A stretch of DNA of 64,000 bases from Robiginitomaculum sp. (GCA_021776515.1 JAJFFS010000012.1:62001-126000); one strand, 5' to 3'; positions 27,118 to 37,102 are shown, numbered from the stretch's first letter. Numbers and translations are program-made. The notes: a model not told the origin generated them from the sequence alone.

Positions 27118-28776
27118 ATGCCAAAATTTATTCTACTCTCTTGCCTTGCCCTTGTGCTTGCTGCGTGCGGCGCAAAAGAGCCTGCCGATACGTTATATAG
27201 TGGCGGGGTTATCCATACCGGCCTGGACGGAGAACCAACCATAGAAGCGGTACTGGTCAAGGATGGGCGCATTCTTTTTGCAGGCAGTGAAGACGGAGCG
27301 AAACGTTACCAACCAGCCAACACAATCAACCTTGATGGAGCCCATCTGTTTCCCGGCTTCACCGACGCCCATGCGCATCTTTATGGCATTGGCCGGCGTG
27401 AAACCACGCTGAACCTGGAAGGCACACCATCACTGGAAGCACTGGTTCAACGCATTGCAGCCGCAGCTAAAAATCAGCCCATGGGTGCTATTATCGGGCG
27501 CGGCTGGATTGAAACCAGCTGGATTGAGGGACGTTTTCCCAACCGCTTTGATCTTGACCGGGCCGCACCCGGGCGCATTGTCCTGCTCACCCGGGCAGAT
27601 GGACATGCGCTGGTAGCCTCTAGCAAGGCACTGGAAGCTGCCGGGGTGGGGCCGAACACGCCCGAAATTGACGGTGGGCGTATCGTTCGTGACGAAGAAG
27701 GCATGCCCACTGGCTTTCTTATCGATAATGCCAAAAAATTTGTTGCCGGGCTTACGGCTGATTTACAGGGCGATGCCCGCCGCCCGGCATTGGCGATGGG
27801 TGCAAAAGTGATGAATGCCTATGGCTGGACTGGCATGCACAATATGTCGGTGAATGCCGAGGATGTACAATTGCTGGAAAACATGGCCGATCAGGGGCAA
27901 ATGCCCTTGCGGGTTTATAACGCCATTGATGAAGACGCCATACGGTTGCTGGCCAATGGGCCGCGGCGCGCCGGTGACGACCGGGTGATTACCCGTGGTG
28001 TAAAAATGTATATTGACGGCGCGTTGGGTTCTCGTGGTGCGGCCATGTTGGCGCCCTATAATGATGACCCGAAAACTGATGGCCTGATGGTTCGGGGTGA
28101 ATCGGAATCACGCACCATGCTCGCTCGCGCTCTACGTGATGGGGTGCAGATAGGCCTTCATGCCATTGGCGATGCGGCCAACCGTGCTGCTCTGGACTGG
28201 ATGGAGGGTGCCTTTGCCGATGTTCCTGAGGATGAGCGTGGCATTGCTGACCCGCGCTGGCGCGTCGAGCACGCCCAGATGATAAACCCTGATGATCTGG
28301 CGCGTTTTGCAGCCCTGGGAATTATCCCGTCCATGCAACCCAGCCACGCTATTGGCGATTTGCATTTTGCCAGCGCCCGGGTGGGCAAAAAGCGCTTAAA
28401 TGGCGCTTATGCATGGAACTCTTTGATTAAAGCAGGTTCGATCATTCCGGGTGGCTCAGATGCTCCGGTCGAGCGGGGCGACCCCCGTATTGAGTTTTAC
28501 GCCGCCGTGTCGCGCCATGACCTTAAAGGCTATCAGGGCAAGGATTGGCACAGCGAAGAAGCTGTAGACCGGGTGATGGCGCTTAAAATGTTTACGATAT
28601 GGCCAGCCATGGCCTCGTTTCGAGAAGACGAGCTGGGCACCATTGAGCCGGGTAAACGCGCTGATTTCACCGTCTTTGCCGATGACATCATGACCATCCC
28701 TGCAGTGGATATTCTGTCCACAGAAGTGGTCATGACTGTGGTCGATGGAGAGATAGTGTTTGCGGCAGGGAAATAA
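27118..28776 (+). CDS. Lipoprotein amidohydrolase (amidohydrolase-3/YtcJ family)
   Basis: 552 residues from the ATG at 27118, which follows CCCGGAGC. MPKFILLSCLALVLAACG is a lipoprotein signal peptide with lipobox LAAC. The metal site has GFTDAHAHLYG, then KMYIDGALGSRGAAM, GLHAIGDAANR, RVEHAQMI and GGSDAPVE, the order seen in YtcJ-like amidohydrolases. The mature enzyme would hydrolyse a C-N bond of an unknown substrate on the periplasmic side. It converges with the next amidohydrolase gene. Confidence 0.9.
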   Translation: MPKFILLSCLALVLAACGAKEPADTLYSGGVIHTGLDGEPTIEAVLVKDGRILFAGSEDGAKRYQPANTINLDGAHLFPGFTDAHAHLYGIGRRETTLNLEGTPSLEALVQRIAAAAKNQPMGAIIGRGWIETSWIEGRFPNRFDLDRAAPGRIVLLTRADGHALVASSKALEAAGVGPNTPEIDGGRIVRDEEGMPTGFLIDNAKKFVAGLTADLQGDARRPALAMGAKVMNAYGWTGMHNMSVNAEDVQLLENMADQGQMPLRVYNAIDEDAIRLLANGPRRAGDDRVITRGVKMYIDGALGSRGAAMLAPYNDDPKTDGLMVRGESESRTMLARALRDGVQIGLHAIGDAANRAALDWMEGAFADVPEDERGIADPRWRVEHAQMINPDDLARFAALGIIPSMQPSHAIGDLHFASARVGKKRLNGAYAWNSLIKAGSIIPGGSDAPVERGDPRIEFYAAVSRHDLKGYQGKDWHSEEAVDRVMALKMFTIWPAMASFREDELGTIEPGKRADFTVFADDIMTIPAVDILSTEVVMTVVDGEIVFAAGK

Positions 28777-28797
28777 TCTGAAAAGCCCGGCGCGAAC

Positions 28798-30096
28798 TTA
28801 GTCCTTGTTTTTATAAACCATGCCGCCCTTCATGACGAAATCCACATCCAGCAGCTCATTAATATCTTCGAGCGGGCTGGAACCAACAGCGATGATATCG
28901 GCCTCTTTTCCTGCCTCCAGTGAGCCAATTTTATCGGCCATTTGCAAATGCTCTGCGGCAATGATGGTGGCCGCGCTAATGGCTTCCATCGGAGTGAAGC
29001 CGGCCTCGATCATCAGCGGAAATTCGCGGGCATTGTCGCCATGTTTGGAAACGCCGCTGTCGGTACCGTAGGCCACTTTAACACCGCCCTCATGCGCCAT
29101 GCGTAACATGGCAATCATTTGCGGGCCGACCTCTAATGCCTTGGCACGTGAGGGTGGCGGCAAGAAACCATCCGGGTCCTTAGCCATCTCAACCACCGTT
29201 GCCCCTGCCAGTACGGTGGGCACCAGATAGGCATCATATTTTTTGAACAGCTTTACGGTTTCCTTATCGAGGTAGGTGCCGTGTTCTACGGAATCTATCC
29301 CGGCGCGCAACGCCGCCTCAATACCGCCTTTGCCATGAGCATGGGCGGTGACCTGTCGGCCCATGAAATGCGCGGCTTTGACAATATTTTCCATTTCATC
29401 GTCAAAAAACTGCTGCTCGGTTCCGGCGGCCGTGTTGGACAGAACGCCGCCCGTGGCAGTGATTTTGATGACATCGGCACCCTTGCGCACATTTTCACGC
29501 ACAGCCCGGCGGCAGTCATCGGCTCCATTGCAGATGGCCGGGCGGTGCAGGGCGGCAGCCACCTTTTCTGCATAACCATGGCGCGGGTCTCCATGCCCGC
29601 CTGAGGCACTAATGGTTTGCCCGGCAGCGCGAATATGCGGCCCGGCAATATCTCCGCGATTAATAGCATCGCGCACCGCGTAAATGGCATCATCGCCCCG
29701 GGCGCCCAAATCCTGCACCGCGGTAAATCCGGCCATCAGGGTTTTGCGAGAGAAGTTAGTGGCGCTCATGGCCCAGTCCGCATCAGAGCGAGTAACTGCG
29801 TTCAACCGCCCCTTGGGGCTAAGCTCCGAGGTCAGGTGCACATGGCTATCTATCAGGCCCGGAAGACAAAACTTGTTTTTCAGGTCAACAACTTCTGTGC
29901 CATCAGGGGCTTGAAATCCATCCTGAATTTCAAGCACTTTGCCATCGCCGCTGACCAATATGGTTGAGGCACCAAGCGGTGCCTTGCCCGGCTGGTTCAA
30001 CACCGCCCCACATTGCACGGCTTTGGTATGGGCCAGAGCTGGCGCGGCAAAGCCTGCCAGTAAGACAATCGTGAGTGAGGCTGTTTTGAGGCTCAT
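28798..30096 (-). CDS. Secreted metal-dependent amidohydrolase (imidazolonepropionase/prolidase-like)
   Basis: 432 residues with signal peptide MSLKTASLTIVLLAGFAAPALA. The metal ligands are in LPGLIDSHVHL, the carbamylated-Lys region DVIKITATGGV, HAHGKGG, SVEHGTYLD and AYGTDSGVSKHG. This is the amidohydrolase-1 subgroup often annotated as Xaa-Pro dipeptidase. The substrate is not known; several relatives hydrolyse dipeptides ending in proline or basic residues. It lies downstream of a tandem repeat region. Confidence 0.9.
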   Translation of the reverse strand: MSLKTASLTIVLLAGFAAPALAHTKAVQCGAVLNQPGKAPLGASTILVSGDGKVLEIQDGFQAPDGTEVVDLKNKFCLPGLIDSHVHLTSELSPKGRLNAVTRSDADWAMSATNFSRKTLMAGFTAVQDLGARGDDAIYAVRDAINRGDIAGPHIRAAGQTISASGGHGDPRHGYAEKVAAALHRPAICNGADDCRRAVRENVRKGADVIKITATGGVLSNTAAGTEQQFFDDEMENIVKAAHFMGRQVTAHAHGKGGIEAALRAGIDSVEHGTYLDKETVKLFKKYDAYLVPTVLAGATVVEMAKDPDGFLPPPSRAKALEVGPQMIAMLRMAHEGGVKVAYGTDSGVSKHGDNAREFPLMIEAGFTPMEAISAATIIAAEHLQMADKIGSLEAGKEADIIAVGSSPLEDINELLDVDFVMKGGMVYKNKD

Positions 30097-30120
30097 AATG
30101 TTTCCTTTTTTTCTTTTTCT

Positions 30121-30250
30121 CTTAGGCCGCTAACCGACCGTATCGTTGTTGTGCATTAGACCGGCCTGTTTTTCTCTTAGGCCGCTGTCCGGCCATGTCG
30201 TTGTTGTGCTCTGGACCGGCCTGTTTTCCTTTAGGCCGCTAACCGGCTTT
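30121..30250. repeat. Tandem repeat, unit about 55 bp, two and a half copies
   Basis: The phrase TTAGGCCGCT recurs near 30122, 30177 and 30231. Between copies the sequence CGTTGTTGTGC and GACCGGCCTG is kept, giving two full units and a partial third. Each full unit holds AGGCCG and CGGCCT, which are complementary and could form a long-loop hairpin. It sits between purD and the amidohydrolase gene, both on the minus strand, so it is in the likely promoter/leader region of the amidohydrolase. Confidence 0.85.
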
Positions 30251-30252
30251 GC

Positions 30253-31518
30253 CTAAACCTTAACGCCAATATCCCGACGATAAAAGCTGTTCTTAAATTC
30301 AATGTGTTCAATTCCACCATAGGCGGCTTTGGCGGCCTCCTGAACCGTGGACGCAAGGGCAGTCACGGCCAGCACCCTTCCCCCGGAAGAGACAAGGTGC
30401 CCCGCCTCATCCAGCGCGGTACCCGCCTGAAATATTTGTACTTCAGCATTGGCCAGCTCCGGTTCTGGCAAGCCCAATGGAAAACCTTTTTCATAGGCAC
30501 CCGGATAACCTTTGGCGGCCATGATAATGGTTGCGCAGGCCCGTTTATCCCAAACGGGTTGAGGGACTTTGCTTAACGTCCCCTTTGCGCAGGCAAGCAG
30601 AAGCGGCACCAGATCACTGTGCAGACGCATCATCAGAACCTGACATTCAGGGTCGCCAAAACGCACATTGTATTCAATCAGTTTTGGCCCGTTCTCATCA
30701 ATCATCAAGCCGGCAAAAAGAACCCCGACAAAGGGGTGTCCTTCTTCACCCATGGCGGCAACGGTTGGGATGATGATCTCATCCATCACCCGGTTTGCCA
30801 TGGCGTCGTCAAAATGAGACACCGGCGAAAAAGCTCCCATCCCCCCTGTATTCGGACCAAGGTCACCATCAAAGGCGCGTTTATGGTCTTGCGCAGCAAT
30901 CAGGGGCAATACGGCATTTCCGTCGCTGAGCGCAAAAAATGATGCTTCCACACCGTGCATAAATTCTTCTATGACTAATGTCTGCGAGGCCGCACCAAAC
31001 TGGCCTTGCAACATGTCTTTGGCAGCTGTTAGCGCCTCTCCCAGGCTTTGCGCAATCACCACGCCCTTACCGGCGGCCAGCCCGTCGGCCTTGAGCACAA
31101 AAGGCGGGTGCAGTGTGCGCAGAAACTCTTCTGCATCGGCCATACCCTGCACCGTGCGGTGGCGAGCGGTGGGGATAGCATGTCGGGCGCAAAACTCCTT
31201 GGTAAAAGCTTTGGAACTTTCCAACTGCGCCGCTGCTTGTGATGGCCCAAACACAGCAATTTGGTGTTTGCCTAGTTGGTCTGCCAAGCCATCCGCCAGC
31301 GCCACCTCTGGGCCAACCACGACCAGATCCGGTTGTTCGCTTACGGCAAGGCTAACAAGCGCAGGGACATCTTCGGCACTCACTGGTATGCAACGCCCCA
31401 GTGCTGCCAGCCCCGGATTACCGGGCGCACTGATCAGTTCACGCACCAGCGGGCTTTGCACAATCTTCCAGCCCAGGGCGTGTTCACGCCCACCACCACC
31501 GATCAGCAGAACTTTCAT
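30253..31518 (-). CDS. purD: Phosphoribosylamine-glycine ligase
   Basis: 421 residues from the ATG at 31518 (minus strand), which follows CCGGAGGAAACAG, a strong ribosome-binding site; upstream in-frame codons overlap the divergent xseA region. MKVLLIGGGGREHALGWK, FVLKADGLAAGKGV, LGPNTGGMGAFSP and LIEYNVRFGDPECQ are hallmark ATP-grasp GARS motifs. It catalyses step two of purine biosynthesis. It starts 60 bases from xseA in the opposite direction. Confidence 0.97.
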   Translation of the reverse strand: MKVLLIGGGGREHALGWKIVQSPLVRELISAPGNPGLAALGRCIPVSAEDVPALVSLAVSEQPDLVVVGPEVALADGLADQLGKHQIAVFGPSQAAAQLESSKAFTKEFCARHAIPTARHRTVQGMADAEEFLRTLHPPFVLKADGLAAGKGVVIAQSLGEALTAAKDMLQGQFGAASQTLVIEEFMHGVEASFFALSDGNAVLPLIAAQDHKRAFDGDLGPNTGGMGAFSPVSHFDDAMANRVMDEIIIPTVAAMGEEGHPFVGVLFAGLMIDENGPKLIEYNVRFGDPECQVLMMRLHSDLVPLLLACAKGTLSKVPQPVWDKRACATIIMAAKGYPGAYEKGFPLGLPEPELANAEVQIFQAGTALDEAGHLVSSGGRVLAVTALASTVQEAAKAAYGGIEHIEFKNSFYRRDIGVKV

Positions 31519-31578
31519 CTGTTTCCTCCGGTTCACCGCGTTATACTGGCAGAGATACACGTAAGGGGATTCGCCGTC

Positions 31579-33006
31579 TTGTCAGAACCATCTGCACCTT
31601 CCAATGCTCACGAATTTACCGTCTCTGAGTTGGCCGGAGCGCTAAAACGCACGGTTGAGGAAAATTACGGCCATGTGCGTGTACGCGGGGAACTGGGCCG
31701 GGTGGTTATTGCCCGTTCCGGCCATGTCTATATGGATATGAAGGATGATCGAGCGGTTATTTCCTCGATCATCTGGAAAGGTGTTGCCGCAAAATTGCGG
31801 TTTGCCCCCGAAGAAGGGCTGGAGGTCATAGCCGAGGGGCGGCTTTCCACCTATCCGGGGCGCTCGCAATATCAGCTTATCATTGAAAGCATGGAGCCCG
31901 CCGGCGCCGGAGCGTTAATGGCCTTGCTGGAGGAACGGCGTAAAAAGTTTCAGGCCGAAGGCTTGTTTGATGAGGACCGCAAAAAACCTCTACCGTTTTT
32001 GCCACAAACCATAGGCGTTATCACCTCACCCACCGGGGCGGTTATCCGTGACATCCTGCATCGTCTGCGAGAACGGTTTCCACGCCATGTGTTGCTGTGG
32101 CCGGTTCTGGTACAGGGCGACAAGGCTGCCGAACAAGTCAGCGCTGCCATTGATGGATTTAATGCCCTTGATGAGGGCGGCTCGGTACCTCGCCCGGATC
32201 TTCTGATTGTCGCACGCGGCGGTGGCTCGATAGAGGATTTATGGGCCTTTAACGAGGACAATGTTGTACGGGCAGCGGCACGTTCCACCATCCCGCTCAT
32301 CTCGGCTATCGGCCATGAAACCGACTGGACGCTGCTTGATTATGTGGCCGATAGGCGTGCACCTACGCCCACGGGTGCTGCTGAAATGGCGGTGCCGGTT
32401 CGCACCGAGCTGCTGGCTACCCTGCAAAGCCATGAAGCAAGGCTAGCCAGTGCCATAACACAGCTAGGTACACGCAAACAAACCGAGCTGCGCGCAGCCG
32501 CGCGCGGGCTTCCTCGCCCGGAGGACTTACTGGGTACGCTTGCCCAACGATTTGACTATGCTGGCGAACGCCTGATGCGGGCATTGGACGTGGGGGTGAG
32601 CACGCGTACCGAGCGCCTGACATCCCTTGCCGGACGCTTGCGCCCCCAAAGCCTGGATCTGGATTTACAAAGACGACGTGAAAAACTGACTTCATTGACG
32701 GGCCGTGCGAAGGTTTCTTTTCAGCGTGGGCTTACTGAGCGCGCGCGGCATGTAGATAGCGCTGGCAAGCTTTTGCGCTCTTTATCTCATGAAGGTGTAT
32801 TGGCACGCGGGTTTGCGCTGGTCCATCGCCGCGATGGCAGCATCGCCCGAACGGGCCGCGTTCTGGAACCCGGTGAACCGGTTAACCTGCACTTTGCTGA
32901 TACCAGTCGTCAGGCACGTATTGAAGACGGCCAAAAGAAACCACCACGCCGATCTAAAAAATCGCCACAACCCAAAGGTAGTCCTGATCAGGGTTCATTA
33001 TTTTAA
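31579..33006 (+). CDS. xseA: Exodeoxyribonuclease VII large subunit
   Basis: About 475 residues from a TTG start with AAGGGGA about 10 bases upstream; the first residues LSEPSAPSNAHEFTVSELAG fit the family. An N-terminal OB-fold (VRVRGELGRVVIARSGHVYMDM) is followed by the catalytic ALGRRIGVVTS-type region (IGVITSPTGAVIRD) and LLIVARGGGSIEDLWAFNED, GHETDWTLLDYVADRRAPTP. A coiled-coil C-terminal part precedes a basic tail. With XseB it degrades single-stranded DNA; xseB is not here. Start codon choice is an inference. Confidence 0.93.
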   Translation: MSEPSAPSNAHEFTVSELAGALKRTVEENYGHVRVRGELGRVVIARSGHVYMDMKDDRAVISSIIWKGVAAKLRFAPEEGLEVIAEGRLSTYPGRSQYQLIIESMEPAGAGALMALLEERRKKFQAEGLFDEDRKKPLPFLPQTIGVITSPTGAVIRDILHRLRERFPRHVLLWPVLVQGDKAAEQVSAAIDGFNALDEGGSVPRPDLLIVARGGGSIEDLWAFNEDNVVRAAARSTIPLISAIGHETDWTLLDYVADRRAPTPTGAAEMAVPVRTELLATLQSHEARLASAITQLGTRKQTELRAAARGLPRPEDLLGTLAQRFDYAGERLMRALDVGVSTRTERLTSLAGRLRPQSLDLDLQRRREKLTSLTGRAKVSFQRGLTERARHVDSAGKLLRSLSHEGVLARGFALVHRRDGSIARTGRVLEPGEPVNLHFADTSRQARIEDGQKKPPRRSKKSPQPKGSPDQGSLF

Positions 33007-33023
33007 GGAGTATATAAAAACGC

Positions 33024-34081
33024 ATGAATGCACCGGAAAAACCGGCACCCTCCCCTCCTCCGACCGCCCCTCATAAGCGCCGGACACGGCTGGCTTTTGC
33101 ATTCATCGGCCTGATTGCCTTTGCCGCTCTTTTTGTCATCGTACTCGAATTTGGCGAGATCAGCGCCTTTAGCGCGCAAGCGATACAAGCTGAACCAGTA
33201 TGGTTGGGCTTTGCGGCTCTCTCTCAAATGGCAGCGTTTTTTCTGGTTGCTTTTGTCTGGTGGCTTGTTCTGCGCCGCATTGGCCAACCCTTATCATTGC
33301 TGCGCCTTTTTCCCCTCAGCGTCGCCAAATTATTTGCCGATCAGGCCTTGCCATCGGGAGGTAATCAGGTGCCGCCTTTATCCTTTATGCACTGGGGCGA
33401 CGGGGCATAACACAGGATCATGCCTTCACGGCCTTTGTCATTGGTGCCACCACATTTATAATGGCCTTTATACTGGCGGTCCTGTTTGGGCTTGTCTCGC
33501 TGGCGGCAATAGGAGGTGCCCCCATTTCTTTTTCAATCGGCATTATTTCCTTACACCTTATTGTTTTAATTGCATTAATCGCCATTGTCCGCTTACTCAT
33601 CACGCTCCCCTTTGACAAAGAGGCAGAGAAGCAGAGCTGGTTTTTACGAAACTCTTTCTTGCGCAGGGCCGCCAAGGTGACCAATACGGCGTTAAAGCAT
33701 ATTGGCGAAAACAAAGCTCTGTTTGCGCAGATCGTCATTGTTCAAATCGTCCAACGCTGTCTTGATGGATTGACTTTGTGGTGCGTATTTCTGGCTATAG
33801 GGCACAATATTTCTTTCGCAGCCTGTTTTGTCGGTATTAGCCTGGCCTCGCTAGCGGCTACGCTGGCCCCCACCCCGATGGGCATGGGCTCATTTGAGGG
33901 CGGGTTGGTGGCTACACTTGCCGCTTTTGGCGTTTCACTTGAAGCTGCATTAACCGCTACGGTTCTCTATCGTGGATTATCGCTCTGGTTACCCATGCTG
34001 CCCGGGTTTTTCATCATCCAGCATGAAATGTTCAAGTTGAAAAAAGGGGGAACAAGCAGGCGCTCAAATAACAGGCCATAG
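33024..34081 (+). pseudogene. LPG synthase/AglD-type membrane protein, split by a frameshift
   Basis: The first frame (33024-33410) gives helices and then LPSGG, where the family normally continues into SG and an RRG motif. The second frame contains SGAAFILYALGRRGITQDHAF from 33365 on and runs to 34081 with several further membrane helices and TPMGMGSFEGG. Reading through therefore needs one extra base near 33363. Together the parts make one polytopic integral membrane protein of about 350 residues, related to the LPG_synthase_TM/UPF0104 family. Either the gene is broken or one base was lost in sequencing. No slippery heptamer is apparent at the site. Confidence 0.8.
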
Positions 34082-34099
34082 CGCTAAAAAAAACACCTG

Positions 34100-34423
34100 C
34101 TAATCGTTACTGACCAAGCGAAAACGGCGGGTATCAAACACTTTGAGGACAGCTTTTAAGTCATCACTTCTTTTTAGAATTTGATTGCCTATAGCCAAAA
34201 CCTGGTATTGCCCCTGACGACGTGCCAGGACAGGGATTTTCTCAACCCGGTAAAGTGGCATTTCACTGGCGTGGCGAAATATAGAAAACACTGCCCGGTC
34301 ACTTAACGCGTCTATGCCATAATCGCGCCATTCCCCGGCCGCCACCATACGACCATAGATAGCCATAATGATTGTCAATTCTGGCCGGACAAAATTCACA
34401 AAGGGTCGTTTTTTTCGATTCAC
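34100..34423 (-). CDS. DUF2794 family protein
   Basis: 107 residues. NFVRPELTIIMAIYGRMVAA, then GEWRDYGIDAL, AVFSIFRHASEMPLYRVEK and LARRQGQYQV match the alphaproteobacterial DUF2794 family as I know it. It is a small soluble protein of unknown function. It converges with the frameshifted membrane gene and follows ubiX on the same strand. Confidence 0.85.
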   Translation of the reverse strand: MNRKKRPFVNFVRPELTIIMAIYGRMVAAGEWRDYGIDALSDRAVFSIFRHASEMPLYRVEKIPVLARRQGQYQVLAIGNQILKRSDDLKAVLKVFDTRRFRLVSND

Positions 34424-34456
34424 CTACCGAACCTCATTCAGCGGATCTATATGTCA

Positions 34457-35041
34457 TCAAGACAAGCGTTTGCGGGCGTTGGCAAGGCCTGCCCAGCGGT
34501 GCATATCCGGGGTTTCAAGTCCAAATAAGTCCAGTATCCGGCCTACTGAATGATCCACCAGGTCATCTACGCTTTGCGGGCGAATATACATAGCGGGCAT
34601 AGGCGGCGCGACGATAGCACCCAGGTCACAAACCTGGCTCAGCAAGCGGCAATGACCGGCATGAAGTGGCGTTTCACGGGGCATAAGAACCAGCTTGCGT
34701 CGTTCTTTGAGCACGACATCAGCAGCCCGAACAATCAAATCATCAGCATAGGAGTGAGCGATGGCCGACAGTGTTTTCATAGCGCAGGCAGCCAGAATCA
34801 TTCCATCTGTTTGATAAGAACCGCTGGCGATGGCAGCACCAATATCTGTATTCCTGTAGACATTATCAGCCAATGCCTCAACCTCTGAAAGATTCCAGTC
34901 AGTCTCAATTGAGATATTCAACTTGGCTGTTTTGGTGAGCACCAGATGCGTTTCAACTCCTGGCATGGCCTTGAGATATTCCAGCAACCTGATGCCATAA
35001 ACAACTCCACTGGCCCCGGCAATACCAACGATTATGCGCAT
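34457..35041 (-). CDS. ubiX: Flavin prenyltransferase UbiX
   Basis: 194 residues from the ATG at 35041 with GGCGGAG upstream. MRIIVGIAGASGVVYGIRLLE is the family's FMN-binding start, and LVLMPRETPLHAGHCRLL with GAIVAPPMPAMYIRPQS closes it. It makes prenylated FMN, the cofactor of UbiD decarboxylases, and so supports ubiquinone synthesis or other decarboxylations. ubiD is not in the window. A longer in-frame reading up to 35149 lacks a ribosome-binding site. Confidence 0.95.
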   Translation of the reverse strand: MRIIVGIAGASGVVYGIRLLEYLKAMPGVETHLVLTKTAKLNISIETDWNLSEVEALADNVYRNTDIGAAIASGSYQTDGMILAACAMKTLSAIAHSYADDLIVRAADVVLKERRKLVLMPRETPLHAGHCRLLSQVCDLGAIVAPPMPAMYIRPQSVDDLVDHSVGRILDLFGLETPDMHRWAGLANARKRLS

Positions 35042-35167
35042 AAAGATAACTCCGCCAAAAAGGTTCAAACCTATAAACCACAGGGGGGCAAGGCTTTCAA
35101 TCTTACGGGCATGAAGAAACCTTCTGGTTAACGGCTTATTCAGTGCCAATCATTATAATATCAAACA

Positions 35168-36799
35168 ATGAAACGAACCAGTCGGGGTGGTTTGGAAAAA
35201 AAATGGGTAGAAAACGTGGATAATGCTTTTACGCACCCTGTAACTGGCGCTGGAAATGCTCAACTGCGTGCCGCGCTAGATATTGTTCCGCAAGGTATGG
35301 TGATATTTAATGCCAAGGATGTGGTTGCCTATGCCAACAGGCAAACAGCCCAGATGTTGGGCCTTGATCCAGAATTCATCACGTCCGGTCAGTCATTTAA
35401 TGATTTTTCCAAACACCTTTTCCCAGGGAAAACACAAAACAACATTGAAAAAACAATGGCTTGTGTTCGACAAAACCGGAAAGGAAAAGTTGAGCTGACC
35501 CTTACAACCGGTAAGGTTGTTGAGGCAAAGTTTTCTCCGGCGGATGATGGCGGCCTGATTTTGAGTTTAACAGAAAAAACCCCTTTGCTGAATACACCTC
35601 AAAATGCCGACGCGGCCCGTGCGGCCGCTGAAAACGCCAATAAGGCCAAGTCTGAATTTCTGGCCATGATGAGCCATGAATTACGCACGCCGATGAATGC
35701 CGTTTTGGGTATGGCCGGGCTATTGGCCAGGTCAGATCTGGATGAAGAGCAGAGTGAAAACGTCAAAACACTGCTGGATGCCGGGGATGTACTCATGTCG
35801 ATTCTCAACGACATCCTTGATTTATCCAAAATTGAAGCTGGTAAGCTGGAAGTTGAAACAATAAGTGTGGACACGCACCATATCTTGCGCAAACTGGAAC
35901 AGCTATGGCGCCCCAATATTGAAGACAAGGGATTAAATTTCAAAGTCGATATTGCAGATGATGTGCCTTCAGCCATAATTAGCGACCCTGTACGCATCAG
36001 ACAAATCCTGTTCAACCTCCTTTCTAACGCCAGTAAATTTACACAAACCGGAGAAATTTCTGTACGGACGCGCGCCACACCTGTCTCAGAAAAAGAAACG
36101 AACATTACCTTTGAAGTGCATGACACTGGCATTGGTATGTCGCAAGAAGAGCAAAATCGATTGTTCATGACCTTTGAACAGGCCGACAGCTCCATTACAC
36201 GTCGCTTTGGTGGTTCAGGGTTAGGACTTTCTATTTCACGCAAGCTCGCTCGATTAATGGGTGGTGATATTACTGTACGCTCCGAATCAGGGCGGGGAAC
36301 CGTATTTACCTTGCATCTACCGACAAAAACGGTTGCACCACATATTGAGACAAAGGTTGAAGATAAGAAGAAACACAATCCCATTAAAAAGGGCGTTCGC
36401 ATTCTTGCTGTAGAGGACAACCCTATTAATCAAAGGGTTCTGGCTTCTTTTCTGCGACCGATAGGCGGCGATATTGTTTGGGCTGAACATGGTGAAAAAG
36501 CGCTGGAATTAGCTGAAGTTTCCCAATTTGATGTCATTTTGATGGATATTCAAATGCCGGTAATGGATGGCTTGACAGCCACCAGTAAATTACGTGACGG
36601 CAACAGCAAAAATGCCAATACACCAATTATTGCCATGACTGCCAATGCCATGTTGGGTGATCGGGAGGCCTGCCTAAAGGCCGGGATGAATGATTATGTA
36701 TCCAAGCCGATTGATCCACGGACACTCTACACAGCGATTGCCCGCGCAGCTTCGCAGTCTCGTGCACGCACTGTGGCAGACAAGGCTAAAACTGCCTGA
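35168..36799 (+). CDS. Hybrid sensor histidine kinase with receiver domain
   Basis: 543 residues, no membrane segment. Residues about 30-135 look like a PAS-type sensor (GMVIFNAKDVVAYANRQTAQ). The dimerisation domain has SHELRTPMNAVLGMAGLL with the phospho-accepting H170. The ATPase carries the N box FNLLSNASKFT, G1 VHDTGIGM and G2 GGSGLGLSISRKLARL. The C-terminal receiver has D460 in ILMDIQMPVMDG and a final KPI. It is a cytoplasmic hybrid kinase; its signal and output partner are unknown, and no response regulator gene is adjacent. Confidence 0.92.
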   Translation: MKRTSRGGLEKKWVENVDNAFTHPVTGAGNAQLRAALDIVPQGMVIFNAKDVVAYANRQTAQMLGLDPEFITSGQSFNDFSKHLFPGKTQNNIEKTMACVRQNRKGKVELTLTTGKVVEAKFSPADDGGLILSLTEKTPLLNTPQNADAARAAAENANKAKSEFLAMMSHELRTPMNAVLGMAGLLARSDLDEEQSENVKTLLDAGDVLMSILNDILDLSKIEAGKLEVETISVDTHHILRKLEQLWRPNIEDKGLNFKVDIADDVPSAIISDPVRIRQILFNLLSNASKFTQTGEISVRTRATPVSEKETNITFEVHDTGIGMSQEEQNRLFMTFEQADSSITRRFGGSGLGLSISRKLARLMGGDITVRSESGRGTVFTLHLPTKTVAPHIETKVEDKKKHNPIKKGVRILAVEDNPINQRVLASFLRPIGGDIVWAEHGEKALELAEVSQFDVILMDIQMPVMDGLTATSKLRDGNSKNANTPIIAMTANAMLGDREACLKAGMNDYVSKPIDPRTLYTAIARAASQSRARTVADKAKTA

Positions 36800-36886
36800 C
36801 CCCCACGCCTCTTTCTCACCATGCACCCTTCACGGCGCAATCGTTCCGCGTTAGACAGACCTCATGAGACAAATGAGGAGACATCA

Positions 36887-37102
36887 ATGTCTGATATGCC
36901 GGATCGCGTAACTATTCTTGCTAAAAGCTTTTCAGAGGCTGCTATGGAATTTCACCGCTCTAAAATGGCGACCAGAGGGTATCGCATGGAAGGGCGTATT
37001 GAGCCGCATGTGTTTCAGATGATTGATGGTTTGGAACCACCCAAAAATTTATTTGATGGCGATCCGTATTTTGCGGTGACCTTCGTCAAGAAAGAAGATT
37101 AA
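36887..37102 (+). CDS. Small hypothetical protein preceding amn
   Basis: 71 residues from the ATG at 36887, with GAGGAGAC upstream. No family recognised. It is soluble and mixed-charge (VTILAKSFSEAAMEFHRSKM, later HVFQMIDGLEPPKNLFDGD). It ends 6 bases before amn and is probably its operon partner. The good ribosome-binding site and operon position support that it is real. Confidence 0.6.
   Translation: MSDMPDRVTILAKSFSEAAMEFHRSKMATRGYRMEGRIEPHVFQMIDGLEPPKNLFDGDPYFAVTFVKKED

Noticed and set aside
30121..30250. Repeat hairpins as transcription terminators
   Set aside because: The T-runs follow on the plus strand, but both flanking genes are on the minus strand, and the loops are long.
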